DNA of 64,000 nt from Ornithinimicrobium cryptoxanthini (lineage in GTDB: Bacteria; Actinomycetota; Actinomycetes; Actinomycetales; Dermatophilaceae). The DNA is taken from NCBI RefSeq assembly GCF_023923205.1, contig NZ_CP099490.1:620001-684000 (forward strand), given 5' to 3'. The number at the start of each line of letters is the position of its first letter. Within the stretch, counting starts at the first letter, position 1. This document shows, piece after piece, positions 32,213-39,794 of this stretch. A model generated the notes under the pieces. The model did no database searches. It saw only the letters and a list, made by a program, of their open reading frames with translations, and was not told the DNA's origin. The position numbers were made by a program, and so were the translations under genes.

Positions 32213-33877
32213 TCAGCTCGTGACCACATCCAGTGCGCCGAGGTCGTCGGAGTCCACGATCCTGTAGGCGTAGCCCTGCTCGGCCAGGAAACGCTGCCGG
32301 TGCGCGGCGAACTCGGCGTCCACCGTGTCGCGCGCCACGATCGTGTAGAAGTGCGCGGTCCGACCGTCACCCTTGGGACGCAGCACCCGGCCGAGACGCT
32401 GGGCCTCCTCCTGGCGCGAGCCGAAGGTCCCGGAGACCTGGATCGCGACCGAGGCCTCGGGCAGGTCGATGGAGAAGTTGGCCACCTTGCTCACCACGAG
32501 CAGCTTGATCTCACCGGTGCGGAAGGCGGCAAACAGCTTCTGCCGCTCGGCGACCGTGGTCTCGCCGGTGATCAGCGGCGCGTCGAGCCGCTCAGAGAGG
32601 GTGTGGAGCTGGTCGAGATACTGACCGATGACCAGGGTCTGCTGGCCCCGGTGCCGCTCGACCAGCTGGTCCACGACCTTCTCCTTGGCCGGCGCGCACG
32701 ACGCAAAACGGTAGCGCTCCTCCGGCTCCGCCACGGCATACGCCATCCGCATCGCGTCAGAGAGGGTGACCCGGACCTCGACGCAGTCAGCCGGGGCGAT
32801 GTAACCCTGAGCCTCGATGTCCTTCCATGGCGCGTCGTAACGCTTGGGGCCGATGAGGGTGAACACCTCGGACTCGCGGCCGTCCTCGCGCACGAGGGTC
32901 GCGGTCAGCCCGAGCCGGCGCCGGGCCTGCAGGTCGGCGGTCATCCGGAAGATCGGGGCCGGCAGGAGGTGCACCTCGTCATAGACGATCAGCCCCCAGT
33001 CGCGGGCGTCCAGCAGGTCGAGGTGCCGGTAGACGCCGCCGCGCTTGGTGGTCAGCACCTGGTAGGTAGCGATCGTCACCGGGCGGATCTCCTTGCGGGA
33101 GCCGCTGTACTCACCGATCTCGTCCTCGGTCAGGCTCGTGCGGGCCAGCAGCTCGTCTCGCCACTGACGGGCGGAGACGGTGTTGGTCACCAGGATCAGG
33201 GTCGTGGTGCCCGAGCGAGCCATGGCACCCGCGCCGACGAGGGTCTTGCCGGCGCCGCACGGGAGCACCACCACGCCCGAACCACCGTCCCAGAAGCCAT
33301 CGACGGCCTGCTGCTGATAGGGCCGCAGGGACCAGTCGTCCAGGGCCAGGTCGATCGGGTGCTTCTCGCCGTCGACGTAGCCCGCGAGGTCCTCGGCGGG
33401 CCAGCCGACCTTGATCAGCTCCTGCTTGAGGTGGCCGCGCTCGGAGGAGTGCACGACGACGCTGTCGGCGTCGAGGCGCTCGCCGGTCAGCGGCTTGATC
33501 TTCTTGTGGCGCAGGACCTCCTCGAGCACGGCGCGATCGGTGCTGTGGAGCACGAGTCGGGCCGGTTCGGTGGAGGTGTCGCGGTCGAGGGTGAGCCGGC
33601 CGTAGCGGCCCATCGTGTCGGCGATGTCCAGCAGCAGAGCGTTGGGCACGGGATAGCGGCTGTGCCGGATCAGCGCGTCCACGACCTGCTCGGCATCATG
33701 GCCCGCGGCACGGGCGTTCCACAGGCCGAGCGGCGTGATCCGGTAGGTGTGCACATGCTCCGGGGCGCGCTCGAGCTCGGCGAACGGCGCGATCTCGCGC
33801 CGTGCCTCCTGGGAATCGGGGTGGTCGACCTCGAGGAGCAGGGTCTTGTCGGACTGGACGATCAGTGGGCCATTCAT
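32213..33877 (-). CDS. Bacterial XPB-type DNA repair helicase
   Basis: This 554-residue superfamily-2 helicase has an N-terminal regulatory part (about 1-180), the RPYQQQAV Q-motif (185-192), Walker A LPCGAGKTLVG (205-215), the DEVH box (300-303), GLTATLVREDG, a thumb-like insertion, and motifs V/VI in GSRQEEAQRLGRVLRPKG. The RED-type motif of XPB is present as LVREDGRES. It unwinds DNA 3 to 5 prime and is linked to nucleotide excision repair. The start at 33877 gives the normal N-terminus; the in-frame upstream extension to 34084 is not protein-like. In many actinobacteria the helicase-associated protein found here at 41625 lies next to it. Confidence 0.92.
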   Translation of the reverse strand: MNGPLIVQSDKTLLLEVDHPDSQEARREIAPFAELERAPEHVHTYRITPLGLWNARAAGHDAEQVVDALIRHSRYPVPNALLLDIADTMGRYGRLTLDRDTSTEPARLVLHSTDRAVLEEVLRHKKIKPLTGERLDADSVVVHSSERGHLKQELIKVGWPAEDLAGYVDGEKHPIDLALDDWSLRPYQQQAVDGFWDGGSGVVVLPCGAGKTLVGAGAMARSGTTTLILVTNTVSARQWRDELLARTSLTEDEIGEYSGSRKEIRPVTIATYQVLTTKRGGVYRHLDLLDARDWGLIVYDEVHLLPAPIFRMTADLQARRRLGLTATLVREDGRESEVFTLIGPKRYDAPWKDIEAQGYIAPADCVEVRVTLSDAMRMAYAVAEPEERYRFASCAPAKEKVVDQLVERHRGQQTLVIGQYLDQLHTLSERLDAPLITGETTVAERQKLFAAFRTGEIKLLVVSKVANFSIDLPEASVAIQVSGTFGSRQEEAQRLGRVLRPKGDGRTAHFYTIVARDTVDAEFAAHRQRFLAEQGYAYRIVDSDDLGALDVVTS

Positions 33878-34025
33878 CGTGGGGTCAACGGTATGCCGAC
33901 GGGCTGGCATTCCCCACTTCGGCCAGGGTGCGTGACGCGGCGAAGGGGTTTGGCGGAAGGGGCGCGGTGACGAGGCGCATCGGCAAGGCCTTCGTCGGCG
34001 GTCGCGTGCCTGAGAGGATGGGCAC

Positions 34026-34967
34026 ATGACGACCAGGACGTTGCCGATGACCGAGCCGGCCCCCGGCTTCCCGGACCGGGTCACGATCTATGAGGTCGGC
34101 CCACGGGACGGTCTGCAGAACGAGAAGTCGGTCGTCCCGGTCGAGGTCAAGGCTGAGTTCATCCGTCGACTCGTGTTGGCCGGCCTGCAGACGGTCGAGC
34201 TCACGTCGTTCGTGCCGGCCACGTGGGTGCCGCAGCTGGGTGATGCTGAGGAGCTGATGGACCTGCTGGGTCCTCTCGCCGTCGGTCTGCAACGGCCTGT
34301 GCTGGTGCCCAACGAGCGCGGCCTGGACCGAGCGCTGGACAAGGGTGTCAAGGCGGTCGCCGTGTTCGGCAGCGCCACCGAGACGTTCGCCCGCAAGAAC
34401 CTCAACCGCTCCGTGGCGGAGTCCCTGGACATGTTTGCTCCGGTCGTGCGCCGGGCGCTGGACTCAGGGGCCTGGGTCCGGGGCTATGTCTCGATGTGCT
34501 TCGGCGACCCGTGGGAGGGACCGGTGCCCGTCCGTCAGGTGGTGGACGTGTGCTCGCGGCTGATGGACATGGGGTGCGACCAGCTGTCCATCGGAGACAC
34601 GATCGGGGTCGGCACGGCCGGTCATGTCGCACGCTTGCTTGACGCGCTCGACGCGGCAGGGATCGGTGTAGACCAGATCGGCGTGCACTTCCACGACACC
34701 TATGGTCAGGCTCTCGCGAACACCCTGACGGCGCTGTCCCACGGGGTCACGGTCGTCGACGCCAGCACCGGCGGCCTCGGCGGGTGTCCCTATGCGAAGT
34801 CGGCGACGGGCAACCTCGCGACGGAGGACCTGGTCTGGTCGCTGGACGGCCTGGGCATTGAGCACGGAGCGGACCTGGACGCACTAGTGGCGACGAGCGT
34901 CTGGATGGCCGGTCAGCTGGGACGCCCCTCGCCCTCGCGAGTGGTCAAGGCGCTCGCCGGGGGCTGA
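34026..34967 (+). CDS. mvaB: Hydroxymethylglutaryl-CoA lyase
   Basis: The protein of 313 residues has the HMGL-like TIM barrel motifs: VGPRDGLQNEK near the N-terminus, VELTSFV, the metal-binding HFHDTYGQALAN and the signature GLGGCPYAKSATGN with the catalytic Cys. It cleaves HMG-CoA to acetoacetate and acetyl-CoA in leucine degradation. A GAGGAT box lies 6 nt before the ATG and could equally act as a weak ribosome binding site. No other leucine catabolism gene is adjacent, although an acyl-CoA dehydrogenase and an HSD10-like enzyme lie at 5-7 kb. A GC-rich hairpin at 35111-35132 follows downstream. Confidence 0.93.
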   Translation: MTTRTLPMTEPAPGFPDRVTIYEVGPRDGLQNEKSVVPVEVKAEFIRRLVLAGLQTVELTSFVPATWVPQLGDAEELMDLLGPLAVGLQRPVLVPNERGLDRALDKGVKAVAVFGSATETFARKNLNRSVAESLDMFAPVVRRALDSGAWVRGYVSMCFGDPWEGPVPVRQVVDVCSRLMDMGCDQLSIGDTIGVGTAGHVARLLDALDAAGIGVDQIGVHFHDTYGQALANTLTALSHGVTVVDASTGGLGGCPYAKSATGNLATEDLVWSLDGLGIEHGADLDALVATSVWMAGQLGRPSPSRVVKALAGG

Positions 34968-34986
34968 GAGCCCTCGCAACCTCGCG

Positions 34987-35034
34987 CGCGGGAATGCGAC
35001 GACGGACAGCCGCGGGAATGCGACGACGGACAGC
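34987..35034. repeat. Perfect 24-bp tandem duplication
   Basis: Two adjacent identical 24-bp units begin CGCGGGAATGCGACGACG. They lie in the 151-bp interval between mvaB and the DUF222-HNH gene, 20 nt after the mvaB stop. Nothing else is recognisable in that interval except the hairpin at 35111-35132. Confidence 0.85.
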
Positions 35035-35110
35035 AGGGTCCCCACGTCAGGACGGCGCAGCCGATCGGGCTGTGAGGGACGCAACCTTGAGGGTGTGCGG
35101 GTGACGGGGC

Positions 35111-35132
35111 GCCCGGCCTCAGGAGGCCGGGC
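35111..35132. terminator. GC-rich hairpin at the end of the DUF222-HNH gene
   Basis: GCCCGGCCTC and GAGGCCGGGC form a perfect 10-bp stem around a 2-nt centre. The stop codon of the HNH gene (35121-35119) lies within it, and mvaB ends upstream on the other strand. There is no T-tract. Confidence 0.5.
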
Positions 35133-36606
35133 TGAGTTGTCGATGGTCAGCCGGGTGGGTGACCCACTGGTCGCCGTAGGGGTCGGTCCAGATGACGACA
35201 CCGTCGGCCCGAAGCTCGGGCTCCCACCGGGTGTTGTGCTTGAGCCGGTGGTGGTGCTTGCACAGGCAGAGCAGGTTGGCCACGGCGGTCGGTCCGGCCG
35301 GCCAGGGGATCAGATGGTCCAGCTCGCAGCGCTCGGCACGGCGGGAGCAGTTGGGGAAGCGGCAGGTCCCGTCCCGCAGTCGCACGAAGGTCGTGATGGC
35401 TTGCGGCGGGCGATAGCTCGTGGCTCGCGTCTCGATGGTCGTGCCGGTCTCCGGGTTGATCAGCATCCGGGTGATCGAGACACCTAGGTCGCCGGCCATC
35501 GACAGCGCCAGTGCTGCGGGGATCACGCCGATCCCGGGAAGCTCGATCCCCTCGGCAGCGGGGTCCTGGGGCGAGAGCTTGGTCCAGATCGCGTCCCACT
35601 CCGCGCCCCGCGGCCGGGCGGAAGTCCCGTCGCACGCTGGGCTCCCGCACGCTGGGCCCCCGCACGCTGGGCTCTCGCATGCTGGGCTCCCGGCTGCTGG
35701 ACAGTCGGGCGCAGGGCCGCCAAAGGCCTCCGGCGCCGTGCCCGCTGTGGAGTCCGCGCCGGGACACGTGCTCGCAGGGTCCGCTGCCGTGGCATTGACC
35801 GGGATCGCGAGCGCCAGGCTGGCGTGGATCGTGGCGTTGCCCAGGATCAGGTCTGCCAACGCGTCGGCCCGGCACTGGTCGAGGGAGAGGGTCGGGTCCT
35901 CATGGAGATACTTGTGCGCCAGCGCGTCGATCGCGGCCCACGCCTGAGCTGACTCGGCGACCGGCAGCTGCGCAAACCACTGCGTCATACCCGGCAGGTG
36001 GCTCGCCCGCGTGGACACGAAGCGCTCCAGCTTCGCGCGGGCCGCGCGCTCGCGCACCGAGTCCGGGTCGATCTGCGCCAACGCCTTGCGCACCCGGTTG
36101 CGGGCCTTGCCCGGCGTGTCCCCGCACACCCTCGGGTGGATCATGCCCTCCACGACTGCACACGTGTCATGGTCCGCCTCGCGCAGCTCATCGGCGATCG
36201 CGTGCGCCCGAAAGAGGTCCAGGTCCCCGGCGGCCAGGGCCGCCAGCGTGACCGGGAGGTCAGCAGCGAGCTTCGCGGCGGTGAACACACGGGTCGCGGC
36301 CGGGCCGTGCGACATCCCCAACATCGGCGCCAAGGTGTCCGAGGCGAACTCATCCACAAACCCGAGGCCCTTGTCCACCGGGAAGTGTCCGGTGTCTCCG
36401 TCCTCGATCGTGCGGGCCGCGAACTGTGCGATCCGCACCGTCTGAGCCGCGGTGAGTGCGCCGATGGCCTCCTGCAGGCCGCGCACCTGCCCCACCAGGT
36501 CGCCGTCCTCGAGCCAGCCCCCGCCGTCACGAGCGATCTCGAAGACCTCACCAGCAGACCTGGTCAGCTCCTCGATCGTCCGCGTCGTGCGCGCTTCCTC
36601 ATCCAT
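35119..36606 (-). CDS. DUF222 / HNH endonuclease domain protein (13E12-repeat family)
   Basis: The 495-residue protein has an N-terminal helical DUF222 domain (about 15-290), a low-complexity linker with four 5-residue repeats (306-325), and a C-terminal HNH module (CRFPNCSRRAERCELDHLIPW, then CLCKHHHRLKH). Proteins of this kind are present in multiple copies in many actinobacteria (the 13E12 repeat family of mycobacteria), and their role is not established. The start at 36606 is chosen because a TACACT -10 box (36619-36614) ends 7 nt before it. Tandem repeats lie within the gene and on both flanks, which suggests a locus prone to duplication. Confidence 0.88.
   Translation of the reverse strand: MDEEARTTRTIEELTRSAGEVFEIARDGGGWLEDGDLVGQVRGLQEAIGALTAAQTVRIAQFAARTIEDGDTGHFPVDKGLGFVDEFASDTLAPMLGMSHGPAATRVFTAAKLAADLPVTLAALAAGDLDLFRAHAIADELREADHDTCAVVEGMIHPRVCGDTPGKARNRVRKALAQIDPDSVRERAARAKLERFVSTRASHLPGMTQWFAQLPVAESAQAWAAIDALAHKYLHEDPTLSLDQCRADALADLILGNATIHASLALAIPVNATAADPASTCPGADSTAGTAPEAFGGPAPDCPAAGSPACESPACGGPACGSPACDGTSARPRGAEWDAIWTKLSPQDPAAEGIELPGIGVIPAALALSMAGDLGVSITRMLINPETGTTIETRATSYRPPQAITTFVRLRDGTCRFPNCSRRAERCELDHLIPWPAGPTAVANLLCLCKHHHRLKHNTRWEPELRADGVVIWTDPYGDQWVTHPADHRQLSPAS
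35632..35691. repeat. 15-bp in-frame tandem repeat in the DUF222-HNH linker
   Basis: Four 15-bp units (GCACGCTGGGCTCCC with point changes), followed by a degenerate fifth, encode GSPAC, GGPAC, ESPAC and GSPAC on the minus strand. The units add one Cys each to the linker between the DUF222 and HNH domains. Confidence 0.85.
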
Positions 36607-36620
36607 GCGAACAAGTGTAT

Positions 36621-36692
36621 GACTCACCACCGACAGTGCCCGCGCGCTGCACGAGAAGACTCACGACAGACAGTGCCCACGCTGCGCGAGAG
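36621..36692. repeat. Imperfect tandem repeat, period 37 bp, upstream of the HNH gene
   Basis: Two adjacent copies begin GACTCACCACCGACAGTGCC and GACTCACGACAGACAGTGCC and end GCACGAGAA and GCGCGAGAG. They occupy the interval between the HNH start and the acidic 94-residue gene. Confidence 0.7.
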
Positions 36693-36701
36693 GCCGCGCC
36701 G

Positions 36702-36986
36702 TCAGGACTCGAGGTCCAGCGGTTCCTCCGGCGAAGAGTTGACGTCGAGGTCGTCAACGGCCGAACTGTCCGCGGCCTCGTCGACCCACGCCTGCGTGTC
36801 GTCATCCGTCCCGATCACGATCGAACCCGAGTCGTCGGCGTCCACGTCGTCGAAGCCAGGGATCGAGGTCGTCAGGTCGACCGCCGGGGTGTCTCCGTCG
36901 GTGCCCCCGCCGTCCGAGGTCGACTTGGTGTCGCCCACGTTCTCCTGCTTGTTGTTGGAGTTGAACAATCCGCCTGCGATGCTCAC
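36702..36986 (-). CDS. Acidic 94-residue protein, unknown function
   Basis: The product starts MSIAGGLFNSNNKQENVGDT and is very rich in Asp, Ser and Thr, with no hydrophobic core, so it is probably disordered and strongly acidic. The GTG start lies in a 4-nt overlap with the stop of the upstream acetyltransferase gene (GTGA) and has GAGAGG 6 nt before it, which supports real translation. I do not recognise a family. The coupling suggests it is made together with the acetyltransferase, and it could be a partner or substrate; that is inference. Confidence 0.6.
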   Translation of the reverse strand: MSIAGGLFNSNNKQENVGDTKSTSDGGGTDGDTPAVDLTTSIPGFDDVDADDSGSIVIGTDDDTQAWVDEAADSSAVDDLDVNSSPEEPLDLES

Positions 36987-37696
36987 GGGTCGCCTCTCAG
37001 TCCAGGTCTGGCGTCACCAGCTCGTGCCGGCGCTGTCGCCTTGACCGTACCCGCCTGCGGCGGCACCGGCCAGCGTTCCAGCCGGGCAAGCAGTCCGGAC
37101 CGGACGGCCGGCCACTCGTCCACCAGGATCGAGTGCACGGCCGAGTCACGCCAGGTGCCGTCGGCGCGCCTGATGTCCCGGCGCGTGATCCCCTCAAAGG
37201 TCGCGCCCAGACGCTGGATCGCTGCACGCGAGCGAGTGTTGATGACATCGGTCTGGATCTTGACCCGCCCGAAGCCACAGTCGTCGAAGGCGTGGGTGAG
37301 CAACAGCAGCTTGGCCTCCGGGTTGACGGCCGTGCCCCACCACGTCGAGCCATAGACCGTCCACCCCAGGTGCGCGTGCTCGCGGACCAGGTCGATGTCG
37401 CCCAGCGAGGTCGTGCCCACGACCGTGCCGGCGGCACCGAGGCTGCCGTCCGACGCCAGACGGATCGTGTATGCCGTGCGTCCGGTCCCGTCCTCGGCCC
37501 GGGCAGCGACTGCCGTCTCCAGGAGACGCTCGGTCTCGGCAGGGGTCACGTGCGGTCGACCCATGGCATAACCCTGCGCATAGACGCCAGGATCGCTGAA
37601 GACGGCGAACAGATCGTGGGCATCCGCCAGCTGGACGGGGTCGAGCCGGATGGTGCGTCCGCTCAGCGGCGCTCCGCTGGGCGGCACACAGGGCAT
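36983..37696 (-). CDS. GNAT acetyltransferase, RimJ/RimL-like
   Basis: This 237-residue protein is of the RimJ/RimL type: RTIRLDPVQLADAHDLFAVF at the start, HLGWTVYGSTWWGTAVNPEAK as the acetyl-CoA-binding core and INTRSRAAIQRLGATFEG near the end. It should transfer an acetyl group to a protein N-terminus or small amine in the cytosol. A TAGGAT -10 box (37708-37703) lies 6 nt before the ATG, the leaderless pattern. The stop overlaps the start of the acidic 94-residue gene. About 30 residues at the C-terminus are Pro/Ala-rich and outside the domain. Confidence 0.85.
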   Translation of the reverse strand: MPCVPPSGAPLSGRTIRLDPVQLADAHDLFAVFSDPGVYAQGYAMGRPHVTPAETERLLETAVAARAEDGTGRTAYTIRLASDGSLGAAGTVVGTTSLGDIDLVREHAHLGWTVYGSTWWGTAVNPEAKLLLLTHAFDDCGFGRVKIQTDVINTRSRAAIQRLGATFEGITRRDIRRADGTWRDSAVHSILVDEWPAVRSGLLARLERWPVPPQAGTVKATAPARAGDARPGLRGDP

Positions 37697-37810
37697 GCAC
37701 GGATCCTACGGTCCCGCCCGATGGCAGACTCAGCGCTCACGTCCCGATGCACGACTGCGGGTGCCACGACATACGGTTGGCTCAGTCACCGACCCAAAGG
37801 AGCACGCCTG

Positions 37811-39787
37811 ATGAAGTCCGGAGTCCGCCGCGAGTTCATGGACCCACAGGTTCGTCCGCAGGACGACCTGTTTGAGCATGTCAACGGCGGCTGGTTGGCC
37901 ACGACCGAGATCCCGCAGGACAAGGGGCGCTACGGAGCCTTCGACATGCTGCGCGAGGCGGCCGAGGCCGATGTGCATGCGCTGATCGAGGAGAGCGCCG
38001 CAGCCGGGGCCGACGCCGAGCCCGGCAGCGCCGAGCGCCAGATCGGTGACCTCTATGCCTCGTTCATGGACACCGAGCGCATCGCAGAGCAGGGCACCGG
38101 CCCGCTCGTCGACGACCTGCGGGCGATCGCGGCGGTGACTGACCCCTCCACGCTGGTGCGGGAGTCCGCGCGGCTGCAGCGCGGCGGCGTGGACCCGTTG
38201 GTGCACCTGTTCGTCACCGCCGACGCCGGCAACCCAGAGGAATACATCGCCTACCTGCACCAGGGCGGGCTCGGGCTGCCGGACGAGGCCTACTACTCGG
38301 ACGAGGAGCACGCGGAGGCACGCACCGCCTACGTGACCTACCTCGAGAAGCTGCTCGCACTCGCGGCACCGGCGCTGGAGGCAGCCGGGCTGGACCTGGG
38401 CCCGGACGCGGCGCAGCGTGCCTTCGACCTGGAGACCCGCATCGCGGCGGCGCACTGGGACCGCGTCGCTGCCCGGGACGCGGTGAAGTCCTACACCAAG
38501 TGGTCGTGGGCCGAGCTGACCGAGGCCACGCCCGGTTGGGACTGGATGGCGTGGACCGAGGGGCTCGGGCTGCCCGAAGGCGCGCTGCAGCATGTCATCG
38601 CTCGCCAGCCCGACGTGTTCGCTGCGATGGCAGAGGCACTGCGGGAGGTGCCGGTGGCTGACTGGAAGGCGTGGCTCACGCTGCGCCTGCTGGACAGCTG
38701 CGCGCCCTATCTGACCGACGACTTCGTCGAGGCCTCGTTCGACTTCCACGGCCGGACCCTGACCGGCACCCCGGAGCTTCGGGAGCGCTGGAAGCGTGGT
38801 GTCGGCCTGGTCGAGGGGCTGATCGGTGAGGAGGTCGGCCAGCTGTATGTCGCCAGGCACTACCCGCCAGAGGCGGGGGAGCGGATGGCCGAGCTGGTCG
38901 ACAACCTGCTCGCCGCCTTCCGCGCCCGCATCTCCGCGCTGGAGTGGATGGGCGAGGACACCAAGGCCAAGGCCCTGGAGAAGCTGGCTGCGTTCCGGCC
39001 CAAGATCGGCCACCCGACGACGTGGCGCGACTACTCGTCATACGTTGTCGATGCGGGTGACCTGCTCGGCAATGTGCGTCGAGGCAACGCGGCGGAGATG
39101 GACTACCAGGTCGGCAAGATCGGTGGGCCGATCGACCGCGAGGAGTGGCAGATGACGCCGCAGACGGTCAACGCCTACTACCACCCGATGCTCAACGAGA
39201 TCGTCTTCCCGGCCGCCATCCTGCAGCCACCGTTCTTTGACGTCGAGGCCGACGACGCCGTCAACTATGGCGGGATCGGCGCGGTGATCGCCCACGAGGT
39301 CGGGCACGGGTTCGACGACCAGGGCTCGCGCTTCGCGGGTGACGGCAGTCTGACCGACTGGTGGACCGAGGATGACCGCGCCGCGTTCGACGAGCGGGCG
39401 CAGCGACTCATCGCGCAGTTCGATGCGCTGGAGCCTCGAGATGCCCCGGGGTCGAAGGTGAACGGCGGGCTGACGGTCGGCGAGAACATCGGCGACCTGT
39501 GCGGGCTGGCCGTGTCGCTGGTCGCCTATCGCCTGGCGACCGGCGGTGAGGCTCCCGAGCTCGACGGCTGGACCGGCGAGCAGCGCTTCTTCATCGGCTT
39601 CGGGCAGGTGTGGCAGGGCAAGGCCCGGCCGGAGGAGGCCAAGCGTCTGCTGTCGATCGACCCGCACGCGCCGCAGGACCTCAGGGCCAACCTGGTGCGC
39701 AACATCGACGCGTTCCACGAAGCGTTCGACGTCCAGGAGGGCGACGGGATGTGGCTGGCCCCGCAGGACCGCGTCCGGATCTTCTGA
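37811..39787 (+). CDS. M13-family zinc metallopeptidase (neprilysin-like)
   Basis: The protein of 658 residues has the M13 signature: zinc-binding HEVGH at 495-499, the third ligand Glu558 in GENIGD with Asp562, and the substrate-binding VNAYY just upstream of the active site. There is no signal peptide or membrane anchor, unlike human neprilysin, so it should be a cytosolic oligopeptidase (PepO-like). The ATG at 37811 has AAGGAG 8 nt upstream; the frame stays open far upstream, but that part is antisense to the GNAT gene. menD follows after 7 nt and may be co-transcribed. Confidence 0.93.
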   Translation: MKSGVRREFMDPQVRPQDDLFEHVNGGWLATTEIPQDKGRYGAFDMLREAAEADVHALIEESAAAGADAEPGSAERQIGDLYASFMDTERIAEQGTGPLVDDLRAIAAVTDPSTLVRESARLQRGGVDPLVHLFVTADAGNPEEYIAYLHQGGLGLPDEAYYSDEEHAEARTAYVTYLEKLLALAAPALEAAGLDLGPDAAQRAFDLETRIAAAHWDRVAARDAVKSYTKWSWAELTEATPGWDWMAWTEGLGLPEGALQHVIARQPDVFAAMAEALREVPVADWKAWLTLRLLDSCAPYLTDDFVEASFDFHGRTLTGTPELRERWKRGVGLVEGLIGEEVGQLYVARHYPPEAGERMAELVDNLLAAFRARISALEWMGEDTKAKALEKLAAFRPKIGHPTTWRDYSSYVVDAGDLLGNVRRGNAAEMDYQVGKIGGPIDREEWQMTPQTVNAYYHPMLNEIVFPAAILQPPFFDVEADDAVNYGGIGAVIAHEVGHGFDDQGSRFAGDGSLTDWWTEDDRAAFDERAQRLIAQFDALEPRDAPGSKVNGGLTVGENIGDLCGLAVSLVAYRLATGGEAPELDGWTGEQRFFIGFGQVWQGKARPEEAKRLLSIDPHAPQDLRANLVRNIDAFHEAFDVQEGDGMWLAPQDRVRIF

Positions 39788-39794
39788 GGACGTC

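Noticed and set aside
34987..36692. Insertion sequence around the DUF222-HNH gene
   Set aside because: There is no transposase, no terminal inverted repeats and no target-site duplication. The repeats differ from one another on the two flanks.
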